From assembly GCF_024362525.1 (NCBI RefSeq), contig NZ_CP101458.1, positions 806,001 to 870,000 on the forward strand: a stretch of 64,000 nucleotides of DNA. The letters run 5' to 3'. Origin of the DNA: Natrononativus amylolyticus. Lineage in GTDB: Archaea > Halobacteriota > Halobacteria > Halobacteriales > Natrialbaceae. This document shows, in pieces, positions 14,591 to 22,994 of this stretch; the stretch's first letter is position 1, and each line of letters starts with the position of its first letter. The position numbers and the translations under genes were made by a program. The notes under the pieces are model-generated. The model saw only the letters and a program-made list of their open reading frames with translations, was not told the DNA's origin and searched no databases.

Positions 14591-15085
14591 TCATGCCCGC
14601 CGCTCCATGATGTCGGTAACGTCCTCGACGCCCTCCTTTTCCTCCTCGCGGATCTCGGACAGCGTCTCGAGGACTCGGTCGCGGTCGACGGCGAACTCTC
14701 CGTCGGAGGCCTCGATCGCCTCGATCAGGTCGTCGTAGAACTTGTAGGCCGTCTCCTCGTTGCACAGCTGGTCGTAGAGGACGCCGTCGGTGTCCTCCGG
14801 CGGGCCGTACCGGGCGTCGACCAGGGCGTTGATCTCCTCGTAGGCCACCGTCTCGGCGTCGAGATCGTCGATCAGCGCCTCGAGGCGCTCGCGGTGTTCG
14901 GCGGACTCCTCGGTCGCCTCGGCGAGCAGCTCTCGGACCTCCTCGTCGATCGCCTCCCGTTCGGCTTCGGGGAGCGACTCGAGGTGGTGGGCGGCGCGGG
15001 ATTCGACGACCTCCTCCAAGACTACCCCGATCTGCAGCAGTCGGGTGAGCTGGTGGTCGCTCGAGACGCGCTGTCCCAGACTCAT
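14591..15085 (-). CDS. Ferritin-like domain protein
   Basis: From ATG 15085 (MSLGQRVSSDHQLTRLLQIG; a Met two residues upstream is also possible) the protein has 164 residues. It is almost entirely helical, with four long helices and many Glu/His positions, including LEEVVESRAAHHLES, AEHRERLEALI and CNEETAYKFYDDLIEAI. This fits a ferritin/rubrerythrin-like bundle that would bind a di-iron centre, although I cannot place every ligand. The neighbouring downstream gene is the DtxR-type repressor, and they are probably co-transcribed. It suggests iron storage or oxidative protection. Confidence 0.75.
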   Translation of the reverse strand: MSLGQRVSSDHQLTRLLQIGVVLEEVVESRAAHHLESLPEAEREAIDEEVRELLAEATEESAEHRERLEALIDDLDAETVAYEEINALVDARYGPPEDTDGVLYDQLCNEETAYKFYDDLIEAIEASDGEFAVDRDRVLETLSEIREEEKEGVEDVTDIMERRA

Positions 15086-15199
15086 ACCCATCGGTCCGGG
15101 CCGGTGATACGTAACGCTTCCTACTCGCTGACTCGAGTCAGGTGACGAAGTGTGACCGTCGTCACTCGCGGGCGAGAGATCGGAGAAAGCGGAGCCGAC

Positions 15200-16462
15200 T
15201 TACTCGCGCAGGCGTTCCTGAACGAGGTCTTCCAGGTCGTCGCGGAGCTCCTCGACGGCGATCTCCTCGAGCACGGGCACGAAGAAGCCCTCGACGAGCA
15301 TGTTACGTGCGTCGCGCGGGGAGACACCGCGGGAGGTCATGTACAGCAGATCCTCCTCGTCGATCTGGCCGACGGTCGCGGAGTGGCTGGCCTCGGTGTC
15401 GTGGTTGTTAATGATGAGCTTCGGCGAGGCGTCGGCCTCGGACTCGTCGCTCAGCATGAGGGTGTTCTCGCGCTGGTAGGAGCTCGTGTCCCAGGCGTCG
15501 CGGCCGACGTCCTGGACGCCCTCGTACACCGAGCGGGAGACGTCGTCGGTGACGCCGCGGGTGACGAGGTCCGCGGTGGTGTGCTCGGCGCGGTGCCAGA
15601 CCTTGACGTCTAAGTCGAAGTGCTGGTCGTTGTGGCCGTAGAAGGCGCCGACGATCTGCGTCTCGGAGCTGTCGCCAGCGAGTTCCGTCGAGGTCTCGGT
15701 CTTCGTGAGCTTGGTGCCGATGTTACCCTCGATCCAGTCGATGGTCGCGTACGTGTCGGTGACGCCGCGCTTGCACGTGAAGTTGTAGGAGTCCTCCGAG
15801 AGGTTCTGGAGGCTGCCGTACTGGACGTAGCTGTTCTCGCCGGCGACGATCTCGACGATACCGCTGTAGTAACGCTCGCCGCCCTCGCGGGGGACGGTGC
15901 CGCTGGCTCGCTCCTCGCCGTCTCGGACCTCGCCCTCGTCGCCGGTCGACTGGCGCTCGAGGATCGTCACCGAACTCGACTCCTCGGTGACGACGAGCGT
16001 GTAGTTGAACAGCGACTGGGAGTTCATCTCGGTCCGAATCGTCACGTCCTCTGCGTCGACGCCCTCGGGGACGTAGATCACGGTACCGGTACTGAACAGC
16101 GCCGTCGACAGCGCGGTCAGGTAGTTCTCCTGTGGGTCGACGATGCTACCGAAGTGTTCCTTCAGGAGGTCTTCGTGCTCGTCGACCGCCTCGGCCCACG
16201 AGAGGACGTCGATCTCGTCGGGGCCGACCTGATCTTTCTTCTCGGCCCAGTTCAGCGGATCGACGAACGACTCGAAGTCGAGGTCGTGGAGGTTCGTCCA
16301 GTCCCGCCCGGGCGTTCGGATGACCTTCGGCATGTCGAGGTCGTCGAGCGCGGCGAGCGCCTCGAGACGCGTCTCGAGCAGCCACTCGGGCTCCTCGAGA
16401 TCGCCGCTGATCTCGCGTACCTGTGCTTCCGTCAGATTGGCGTGTACCTGCGTCGTGCTCAT
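15200..16462 (-). CDS. sufD: Fe-S cluster assembly protein SufD
   Basis: The 420-residue protein partners SufB in the SufBC2D scaffold that builds Fe-S clusters. It shows the beta-helix core of SufB/SufD proteins and the conserved C-terminal region with DTEASHSATVGQIDEEDLLY, ending in a helix (RDARNMLVEGFF). The N-terminal helical part (EPEWLLETRLEALAAL) matches that of SufB in this operon (EPEWMLERRLRALKQY). It follows sufB with a one-base gap, as the last gene of sufC-sufB-sufD. No SufS, SufU or SufE gene lies nearby. Confidence 0.95.
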   Translation of the reverse strand: MSTTQVHANLTEAQVREISGDLEEPEWLLETRLEALAALDDLDMPKVIRTPGRDWTNLHDLDFESFVDPLNWAEKKDQVGPDEIDVLSWAEAVDEHEDLLKEHFGSIVDPQENYLTALSTALFSTGTVIYVPEGVDAEDVTIRTEMNSQSLFNYTLVVTEESSSVTILERQSTGDEGEVRDGEERASGTVPREGGERYYSGIVEIVAGENSYVQYGSLQNLSEDSYNFTCKRGVTDTYATIDWIEGNIGTKLTKTETSTELAGDSSETQIVGAFYGHNDQHFDLDVKVWHRAEHTTADLVTRGVTDDVSRSVYEGVQDVGRDAWDTSSYQRENTLMLSDESEADASPKLIINNHDTEASHSATVGQIDEEDLLYMTSRGVSPRDARNMLVEGFFVPVLEEIAVEELRDDLEDLVQERLRE

Positions 16463-16463
16463 G

Positions 16464-17894
16464 TTATCCGAGGCTTCCCTCCATCTCGAGTTCGATGAGG
16501 CGGTTGAGTTCGACCGCGTACTCGATCGGCAGTTCCTCCGTGATCGGCTCGATGAAGCCGGCGACGATCATCTTCTTGGCGTCGTCGTCGTCCAGGCCGC
16601 GGCTCTGGAGGTAGAAGATGTCTTCGTCGCCGATCTTCCCGACAGTAGCCTCGTGGGCGACGTCGACCTTCGACTCCTCGATCTCCATGTACGGCATGGT
16701 GTCGGAGGTCGACTCGTTGTCGAACATCAGCGCGTCACACTCCACCGCAGTCGAGGAGTTTTCGGCGCCGTCGGCGATATGGACGAGGCCGCGGTAGTTG
16801 GTGCGGCCGCCGTCCTTCGAGATCGACTTGGACTCGATCGTCGACTTCGTGTTCGGCGCGTTGTGGTAGACCTTCGCACCGGTGTCGATGTCCTGGCCCT
16901 CGCCGGCGAAGGCGATGGTGATGTGGGTGTCAGTCGCGCCGCGACCCTTGAGGATCGAGCACGGGTAGAGCATGGTGGCCTTCGATCCCATCGAGCCCGA
17001 AACCCACTCCATGGTGCCGTTCTCCTCGACGATCGCGCGCTTGGTGTTGAGGTTGAACGTGTTCTTCGACCAGTTTTGTACGGTGGAGTACTGGACGTGA
17101 GCGTCCTCCTTGACGAAGACCTCGACGCCGCCGCTGTGGAGGTTGTGCTTGCCGTACTTCGGCGCGGAACAGCCCTCGATGTAGTGGACCTCGCTACCGG
17201 GTTCGGCGACGATGAGCGTGTGCTCGAACTGGCCCATCCCCTCGGAGTTCATCCGGAAGTACGCCTGGACGGGCATCTCGACGGTGACGTCCTCGGGGAC
17301 GTAGACGAAGCTCCCGCCGGACCAGACGGCGCCGTGGAGCGCGGCGAACTTGTTGTCGCTCGGCGGGACGCAGGTCGTCATGAAGTGCTCCTTGACGATC
17401 TCGGGGTGGTCCTTGACCGCCTGGTCCATGTTCATGAAGATGACGCCCTTCTCCTCCCACTGGTCCTGCATGTTCTGGTAGACGATCTCGGACTCGTACT
17501 GGGCGCCGACGCCCGAGAGCGCCTTCCGCTCGGCTTCCGGGATGCCGAGCTTCTCGAAGGTGTCCTTGATGTCGTCCGGGAGTTCGTCCCAGTCGTCGAC
17601 GCCCTCGCGCTTGTCGACGTCCGGGCGGATGTAGGGAACGATCTCTTCGACGTCGAGTTCGGAGAGGTCGGGCTGGCCGGGCCAGTCGGTCGGCATCGGC
17701 ATCGCGTGGTACTGCTTGAGCGCGCGGAGACGCCGCTCGAGCATCCACTCCGGTTCGTCCTTGTCCTCGGAGATCATGCGAATGACCTCCTCGGTCAGGC
17801 CCTTCTCGGACGTGACCGCGGCGCGCTGTTCCTGCTTGAAGTCGAAACGGGCCTCGGTGTCCGTCTCTTTGAGGTGATCTTGATCGGAACTCAT
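16464..17894 (-). CDS. sufB: Fe-S cluster assembly protein SufB
   Basis: The 476-residue protein is the main scaffold subunit of the SufBCD machine. The hallmark C-terminal beta-helix is clear, with VECDALMFDNESTSDTMPY, whose Cys lies where the cluster-assembly cysteine of SufB is expected. DVAHEATVGKIGDEDIFYLQS follows. The N-terminus DQDHLKETDTEARFDFKQEQ is typical of archaeal SufB. It is the middle gene of sufC-sufB-sufD. The paralogy with SufD is obvious along the whole length. Confidence 0.96.
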   Translation of the reverse strand: MSSDQDHLKETDTEARFDFKQEQRAAVTSEKGLTEEVIRMISEDKDEPEWMLERRLRALKQYHAMPMPTDWPGQPDLSELDVEEIVPYIRPDVDKREGVDDWDELPDDIKDTFEKLGIPEAERKALSGVGAQYESEIVYQNMQDQWEEKGVIFMNMDQAVKDHPEIVKEHFMTTCVPPSDNKFAALHGAVWSGGSFVYVPEDVTVEMPVQAYFRMNSEGMGQFEHTLIVAEPGSEVHYIEGCSAPKYGKHNLHSGGVEVFVKEDAHVQYSTVQNWSKNTFNLNTKRAIVEENGTMEWVSGSMGSKATMLYPCSILKGRGATDTHITIAFAGEGQDIDTGAKVYHNAPNTKSTIESKSISKDGGRTNYRGLVHIADGAENSSTAVECDALMFDNESTSDTMPYMEIEESKVDVAHEATVGKIGDEDIFYLQSRGLDDDDAKKMIVAGFIEPITEELPIEYAVELNRLIELEMEGSLG

Positions 17895-17955
17895 GGTGTG
17901 TATCTAGTGGTGGTTACGGCTCTAGGGTTATACCCGTTCTTCTAGTCGAATCCGG

Positions 17956-18864
17956 TTACGCGGTCTCGTAGACCTCTTCGCGGACCCAGTCGTACCCCTT
18001 GTCCTCGAGCTCTTCGGCGAGGGAGGCGTCGCCGCTCTTGACGACCTTCCCGTCGAGCATGATGTGGACGCGGTCGGGTTCGACGTAGTCTAAGATCCGC
18101 TGGTAGTGGGTAATCTGGAGGATGCCGGTGCCCTGCTCGTCGCGCAGCTTGTTGATCCCTGTGGAGACATCCTGGAGACGGTCGATGTCCAGTCCGGAGT
18201 CGATCTCGTCGAGCACGGCGACCGACGGCTCGAGGATCGCAGCCTGGAGCACCTCGTTCTGTTTCTTCTCGCCGCCGGAGAAGCCGGCGTTGAGGTAGCG
18301 CTGGGCGAACTTCTCGTCCATGTCCAGCTGGGCCATCTTTTCGGAGAGGATCTCCTGGAACTCGGCGACGCCGACTTCGCCCTCGTCGACGGGGCCTTCC
18401 ATCGGCGACGTCGCGGGGACGTCGTCCTCCGCTTCCTCGTCGTCGTCCTCGCCCTCCTCGAAGAGCTCCTCTCGTTCCTCGATCTTGGCGTTCAGCGCCG
18501 TCCGGAGGAAGTTCGTCATCGTGACGCCGTCGATCTCGGCCGGGTACTGGAAGCCGAGGAAGACGCCGAGTGCGGCGCGCTCGTTGGGCTCGAGGTCGAG
18601 GAGGTTCCAGGTGCGCTTCTCGGCGGGGATCTCGAAGTCCTCGCCGAACTCGTCTTCATCGAGGTGGATCAGAACCTCGCCGTCGGTGACCTCGTAGGCC
18701 GGGTGGCCGGCGATGACCTTCGCCGTCGTCGACTTCCCGGAGCCGTTCGGGCCCATCAGCGCGTGGATCTCGCCCGATTCGACCTCGAGGTCGACGCCGC
18801 GCAGGATCTTCTCGCCGCCCTCCGCCACTTCCGCGTGTAGGTTTTTGAGTTGGAGTCGTGCCAT
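17956..18864 (-). CDS. sufC: Fe-S cluster assembly ATPase SufC
   Basis: This is the ABC-type ATPase that drives SufBD conformational change. From ATG 18864 (MARLQLKNLHAEV) it has 302 residues, about 50 more than bacterial SufC. Walker A GPNGSGKST, the SufC-type signature FSGGEKKQNEVLQ and Walker B SVAVLDEIDSGLD are present. The extra length is an acidic insert (about residues 138-172; EEGEDDDEEAEDDVP and neighbouring Glu) between the Q-loop region and the signature. The frame extends 15 codons upstream, but the Met used here is where SufC sequences start. It is the first gene of sufCBD. Confidence 0.96.
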   Translation of the reverse strand: MARLQLKNLHAEVAEGGEKILRGVDLEVESGEIHALMGPNGSGKSTTAKVIAGHPAYEVTDGEVLIHLDEDEFGEDFEIPAEKRTWNLLDLEPNERAALGVFLGFQYPAEIDGVTMTNFLRTALNAKIEEREELFEEGEDDDEEAEDDVPATSPMEGPVDEGEVGVAEFQEILSEKMAQLDMDEKFAQRYLNAGFSGGEKKQNEVLQAAILEPSVAVLDEIDSGLDIDRLQDVSTGINKLRDEQGTGILQITHYQRILDYVEPDRVHIMLDGKVVKSGDASLAEELEDKGYDWVREEVYETA

Positions 18865-19038
18865 CTGCGGATTACCTCTGTCGTTCGGACGGTGGGTCGT
18901 CGGACTCATAACGGTTTCGTGTCTGACTGCATACGCTGCCGAATGTAGAAGATAATTTTTTGAATCGGAAAGCGACCGGCGGGGAAGTGTCGACGGCGGT
19001 ACCCAACCGTCTCGCCATCAGTCGGGCGGCGAGTCCGG

Positions 19039-21759
19039 TTACATGAAGCTGTCCAGGCCCGTCTGCTGCTGACCGCTTTTGACCTCCTCCCAGCTCACGC
19101 CCAACGCCTCGAGAATGCGCTCGATCGGCCCCTCGAGGGTCTTCTCGAGCATCGTCTCGTAGTCGATCTCGAACTCCTCGGGGATCTGGTCTTCGTACTC
19201 GAAACAGATCACGTCCGGGTCGCGCTTGAACGCCCCGTAGACGAGGTCGCTGCGGGCGTCGAACCCCTCCTCGTCCTCGAGACGACGGAAGAAGGCCGGA
19301 TCGACCCGCTCGAGGTAGAGCCGCTTCGGCTTGCTCCCGCGCTGGAAGTTCGTCCCCAACATGGCGTTGGCGTACTTCGCGCCGCGGACTTGGGCCGTGT
19401 CGGTGTCGTAGTTTCCGAGGCGCTTGCCGATTCCGCCGGGGATAGCGATCTCCTCGAGGCTGACCTCCCCCTCGAGGAACTCCTCGATAACCTCGTTAAC
19501 GTACTCCTTGACGCCCTCGATGTCACCCTCCTTGACGACCATCTCGATCACGCGGTGCTGTACCTCCTTCGTGATCGGCGCGATATCCGAGCGCTTGTAC
19601 TCGAAGCCGGTGATGTCGACGTCGTCGACATCCGCGCCCTCCTTCCAGATGATGTGGCCGGCGTAGCGCTTCTTCGTACCGGCCTGGAAGAAGCGCCGGT
19701 AGAGCTTCTCGAACTCGATCTGGAAGCGATGTTCCTCGGCGTTCAGATCCTCGACCGCGAAGTCGTCGTAGCGGCCGTTGACGTACTCCTCGATCTCGAA
19801 GGACTGCTCGATTGCCTCCTCCTTCGAAACGTCGGGGCCGAGCTCGAGCATGACGCTGTCGGTGTCGCCGTATGCGACGTCGTAGCCGATCTCGTTCGAC
19901 GCCTCCTCGGTGAACTCGATCACCTCGCGGCCGGTCGCGGTGATCGCCGCTGCTGCTTCCTTGTCGTACAGGCGGAACCGATCCCACCCCGACACGCCGT
20001 ACAGCGAGTTCATGATTACCTTCACCGCCCCCTGCTGGCGATCGTACTGCTCGTACGCCGGAGTGTCGGGCTCGTGTTCGTTGCGCAGCGATTTCTTCTC
20101 CTCTCGCTCCGCTAACAGCTCGTTGATCATTTCCCGCATGACGCCGTCCGGCTTCTGGCGGAAGTGCGTTCCCGAGGGGGCGACGTGGGTCTCTCCGTCG
20201 TAGCGCTCAGGGTCGACTTTCGTCTCCGGCGAGGCGTTGATCGTCACCATGCACATCGGGTACAGGCTCTTCAGGTCGAGCACCGTGACGTTCTCCTTGA
20301 CCCCCGTGATGGGGTCGAAGACGGCCCCGCCCTCGTACTCCTCGCCGGCTTCCTGCTGGCCTTTCGAGGGGAGTGCGAACTGCCCGTGGGCCTCGTGGAG
20401 GACGTACATGTCCACCGCGTCGCCGGGCGTCGGCGCGTCCTCTAACTTGCAGCCGACAAACGATCGTACCTCGTTCCAGAAGGCGACGATCTGCTGCTGG
20501 CGGTCGAGTTCCACGCAGAGTTCGACGTCCCGGAGGTTGTACTCGAGTAGCTTCGTCGGGTCGTCCTCCCAGAGGTCGCCGATCTTGCCGGCGTACCGCT
20601 CTTTCCCCACACCGAGTTCGGCTTCGCCGACGGCGTCGAGCCGGTAGGAGTCGAGTTCGGAGAAGACCATCCGCTGGTAGCCATAGAGCAGGTCGAAGAC
20701 GACCCGCCCCTTGATGTCGGGACCGCCCCAGTTGCTCCGCCAGACCTCGTCGACCCGCGAGAGCCGGTCGACCTCGAGGTCGTAGTCGTGGTGGGGACCC
20801 TGCAGTTCCTCGAGGCGGTCGAGGAAGTACGGCGCGTCGAAGTCGTCGAAGTTCCAGCCGGTGAGGACGTCCGCGTCGGTCTCGCGGACGTAGTCGACGA
20901 ACGCCTCGAGCATCGCCTCCTCCTCTTCGAAGCTGCGCACCTGGTGGTCGATCGCCCCCTCGATCGGCTCGTACTCCTCGATAGCGTCCGGAACCGTACC
21001 GTCACCGACGGGCGCCTCGTACAACCACATGACGTACTCGTCGCGGTAGGAGTCGTGGCTCGTGAGACAGACGATCGGCTCCTCGCCCTCCTCGGGAAAG
21101 CCCGAGCGGTCGTCGACCTCGATGTCGAACGTCAGCACGCGCGGCTCGGCGTCGACGGCGGCCGCCTCGACCTCCTCGTGCGGGACCACGAGCGAGTCGT
21201 CTTCAGCCCGACGCTCGGGCACCCGGATGCCGCTCCGAACGTCCTTGTCGATCAGAAACCGGTTCGGAAAGAGGATGTCGGCCTCGTAATGTTCGAAGTC
21301 GTCCCGGACCTTCCCGACGTCCCGCGGGGTCTGTCCGAATATCTTCGTCAGTTTCTCCCCGCGGATGCTCTCGTACGGTTCGCCGTCCTCACCGACCTCG
21401 CGGCTGCCGGTCAGTCGGTCGTACTGCTCCTCCGGCGGACGCTCGAGCGTCGCCGTCGGCGCGTAGAAGTAGGGTCGAAAGCCGACGACCTGAATGTGCT
21501 CGAGTTCGCCCTCCGGGGTGCGCCCGAACACGTGCATGATCGGCTGTTCGTCGTCGCCGTAGCCGGCGATCGTGTAGTCGACCTGCATCACGGCGAGTTC
21601 GAGGTGGCCATCGGCTTCGGGCAGCGTCTCCTCGACGACGTCGATCACGTCGACGGCCCGGGAGCCGCCGTTACCCGCGACAGCAACCGCCTCCTCGTCG
21701 GGTCGTCGCTCGGCGTCGCTCGCGAACGCCTCGAGCCCCGTTTGCCCCGCATCAGTCAT
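19039..21759 (-). CDS. polB: DNA polymerase family B (PolB), intein-free
   Basis: This is a replicative DNA polymerase with 3'-5' proofreading, 906 residues from ATG 21759 (MTDAGQTGLEAF). Exonuclease motifs: FDIEVDD (D212, E214), NFDDFDAPYF and YNLRDVELC. Polymerase motif A DLKSLYPMCM, motif B VIMNSLYGVSG and motif C YGDTDSVM (about residue 630) are uninterrupted, so the usual intein sites are empty. The C-terminus ends QTGLDSFM, a PCNA-binding box. The N-terminus has QTGLEAFA with the same spacing. The 31 upstream codons of the frame lie across the probable promoter region and look non-coding. Confidence 0.95.
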   Translation of the reverse strand: MTDAGQTGLEAFASDAERRPDEEAVAVAGNGGSRAVDVIDVVEETLPEADGHLELAVMQVDYTIAGYGDDEQPIMHVFGRTPEGELEHIQVVGFRPYFYAPTATLERPPEEQYDRLTGSREVGEDGEPYESIRGEKLTKIFGQTPRDVGKVRDDFEHYEADILFPNRFLIDKDVRSGIRVPERRAEDDSLVVPHEEVEAAAVDAEPRVLTFDIEVDDRSGFPEEGEEPIVCLTSHDSYRDEYVMWLYEAPVGDGTVPDAIEEYEPIEGAIDHQVRSFEEEEAMLEAFVDYVRETDADVLTGWNFDDFDAPYFLDRLEELQGPHHDYDLEVDRLSRVDEVWRSNWGGPDIKGRVVFDLLYGYQRMVFSELDSYRLDAVGEAELGVGKERYAGKIGDLWEDDPTKLLEYNLRDVELCVELDRQQQIVAFWNEVRSFVGCKLEDAPTPGDAVDMYVLHEAHGQFALPSKGQQEAGEEYEGGAVFDPITGVKENVTVLDLKSLYPMCMVTINASPETKVDPERYDGETHVAPSGTHFRQKPDGVMREMINELLAEREEKKSLRNEHEPDTPAYEQYDRQQGAVKVIMNSLYGVSGWDRFRLYDKEAAAAITATGREVIEFTEEASNEIGYDVAYGDTDSVMLELGPDVSKEEAIEQSFEIEEYVNGRYDDFAVEDLNAEEHRFQIEFEKLYRRFFQAGTKKRYAGHIIWKEGADVDDVDITGFEYKRSDIAPITKEVQHRVIEMVVKEGDIEGVKEYVNEVIEEFLEGEVSLEEIAIPGGIGKRLGNYDTDTAQVRGAKYANAMLGTNFQRGSKPKRLYLERVDPAFFRRLEDEEGFDARSDLVYGAFKRDPDVICFEYEDQIPEEFEIDYETMLEKTLEGPIERILEALGVSWEEVKSGQQQTGLDSFM

Positions 21760-21918
21760 GGTGTTCGGGTTCGAAGTCGGTGGATAAAAACCCCTGCAAT
21801 CCCACGTCCCGACGGCGGACCGATCCGATACCTTACAGGAGTCACAAAACATTTAATGTGGTAACACACATCATAGTACGAGGCGATCGATGTGTCCACC
21901 CGAGTGAACAACGATGGT

Positions 21919-22071
21919 ATGACGGACGACGGTGAACTGCGCGGAGAGCCGGACGGGACCGAGACGATCGAGTCCTACGAGACCGACGACGGCATCGTCT
22001 TCTACGACGCCGAGAACCCGCTCGCGTGGGTGGAAACGACCCGCTCGCTCCCACTCAAGGACGTCGCCTGA
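21919..22071 (+). CDS. Small acidic haloarchaeal protein (DUF7331-like)
   Basis: The 50-residue frame MTDDGELRGEPDGTETIESY... ends with ENPLAWVETTRSLPLKDVA. It contains a compact motif ESYETDDGIVFYDAENP that is repeatedly seen in tiny haloarchaeal proteins; I assign it to DUF7331 from memory. A GTG five codons upstream (21904) is an alternative start. It lies between the divergent polB gene and the membrane protein at 22128. The function is unknown. The acidity and G/C third positions support real coding. Confidence 0.7.
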   Translation: MTDDGELRGEPDGTETIESYETDDGIVFYDAENPLAWVETTRSLPLKDVA

Positions 22072-22127
22072 GCGCGAACCAGCGACGAACGCCAACGCTT
22101 TTCTAACGACCGAGCGTTGACTCGCGT

Positions 22128-22520
22128 GTGGTATTCGAGCGGACCGAACACGAGCCCGAGGAGTACGACCCCGAGGCCGAGCTGACGGATCCGGAGTCGG
22201 ACTCGCTGACGATTCCGGAGGTTTCGACGGACGAGACCGACGTCCCACCGGAGCTGCTCAAGACGTTCTGGGCGATCGTACTCGTGGTCAACGCGGCGGT
22301 GCTTGCGGTTTCGCTCGGTGTACTGTTTCTCCTCTTCGAGGCCGACGTCGCCACCGGCGGCCCGTTGCTCGGCGGCGGCGTCGTCCTGTTCGGGTTCGCC
22401 GTCTACCGGTACCGATCGTTTCGTCGATCGGCCGACGCGACCGATGGAGATGACGGCGCCTCCGAAACCGAAGCCGACGATGCTGGCGACCCCGTCGACC
22501 GCTCTAACAGACCCGACTGA
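22128..22520 (+). CDS. Haloarchaeal two-helix membrane protein
   Basis: The 130-residue protein has a GTG start. Residues 1-42 are acidic and soluble. Two membrane segments follow (about 46-68, FWAIVLVVNAAVLAVSLGVL, and 76-93, GGPLLGGGVVLFGFAVYRY), and then a short basic loop and an acidic tail. The arrangement matches conserved haloarchaeal membrane proteins of unknown function (DUF7322-like, from memory). It is followed after 6 bases by the winged-helix-like protein at 22527, so the two probably form an operon. Confidence 0.7.
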   Translation: MVFERTEHEPEEYDPEAELTDPESDSLTIPEVSTDETDVPPELLKTFWAIVLVVNAAVLAVSLGVLFLLFEADVATGGPLLGGGVVLFGFAVYRYRSFRRSADATDGDDGASETEADDAGDPVDRSNRPD

Positions 22521-22526
22521 AAACTC

Positions 22527-22988
22527 ATGAAGACCGCACGAGACGACGACGGCAAACGCTATCTGCTGATCAAACAGTCCGGAACGGCGAGCCTCGTTCG
22601 CGATCCGGCGACCGGAAACGAGTGTTACGTTCAGAACGACCGCCTCGAGTTCGACGAGACCGACTCCGCACTCGAGACCGCCGCAGCCGGCGTATCACCG
22701 GCGGTGCGAACGGTCGTCACGGCCGTCCACGACGACCGCACGCTCGGCTTGCTCGTCGAACTCGCCGACCGCGGCCCGCTGGGGGTCAGGACCCTGCTCG
22801 GGAGCTACGACCTGTGTGAGAGCGACCTACACGGCACCCTCACCGAACTCACTGCCGCCGGGCTGATCGAGGAGGCGGGCGTCGGCGGCGAACGCGGCTA
22901 CCGGGCGACCGAGCGCTGTGTGCGGGCGCTCGAGATCCTGCGTGCGCCGGCGGCGACACCGACGCCGGCGGGTCACGACGTCGAGTAG
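22527..22988 (+). CDS. Conserved haloarchaeal protein with winged-helix C-terminal half
   Basis: The protein has 153 residues. The N-terminal part is a small beta domain (RYLLIKQSGTASLVRDPATG). The second half looks like a winged helix: TLGLLVELADRGPLGVRTLL, CESDLHGTLTELTAAGLIEE, then a wing with GERGYRATER. Similar proteins sit beside rad50-mre11 in haloarchaea, but no function is established to my knowledge. It converges on rad50 with a 6-base gap. Confidence 0.65.
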   Translation: MKTARDDDGKRYLLIKQSGTASLVRDPATGNECYVQNDRLEFDETDSALETAAAGVSPAVRTVVTAVHDDRTLGLLVELADRGPLGVRTLLGSYDLCESDLHGTLTELTAAGLIEEAGVGGERGYRATERCVRALEILRAPAATPTPAGHDVE

Positions 22989-22994
22989 CCGGGA

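Noticed and set aside
16320-17945. 541-residue plus-strand frame opposite sufB
   Set aside because: SufB is unmistakable on the minus strand; the other frame is a G/C-bias shadow.
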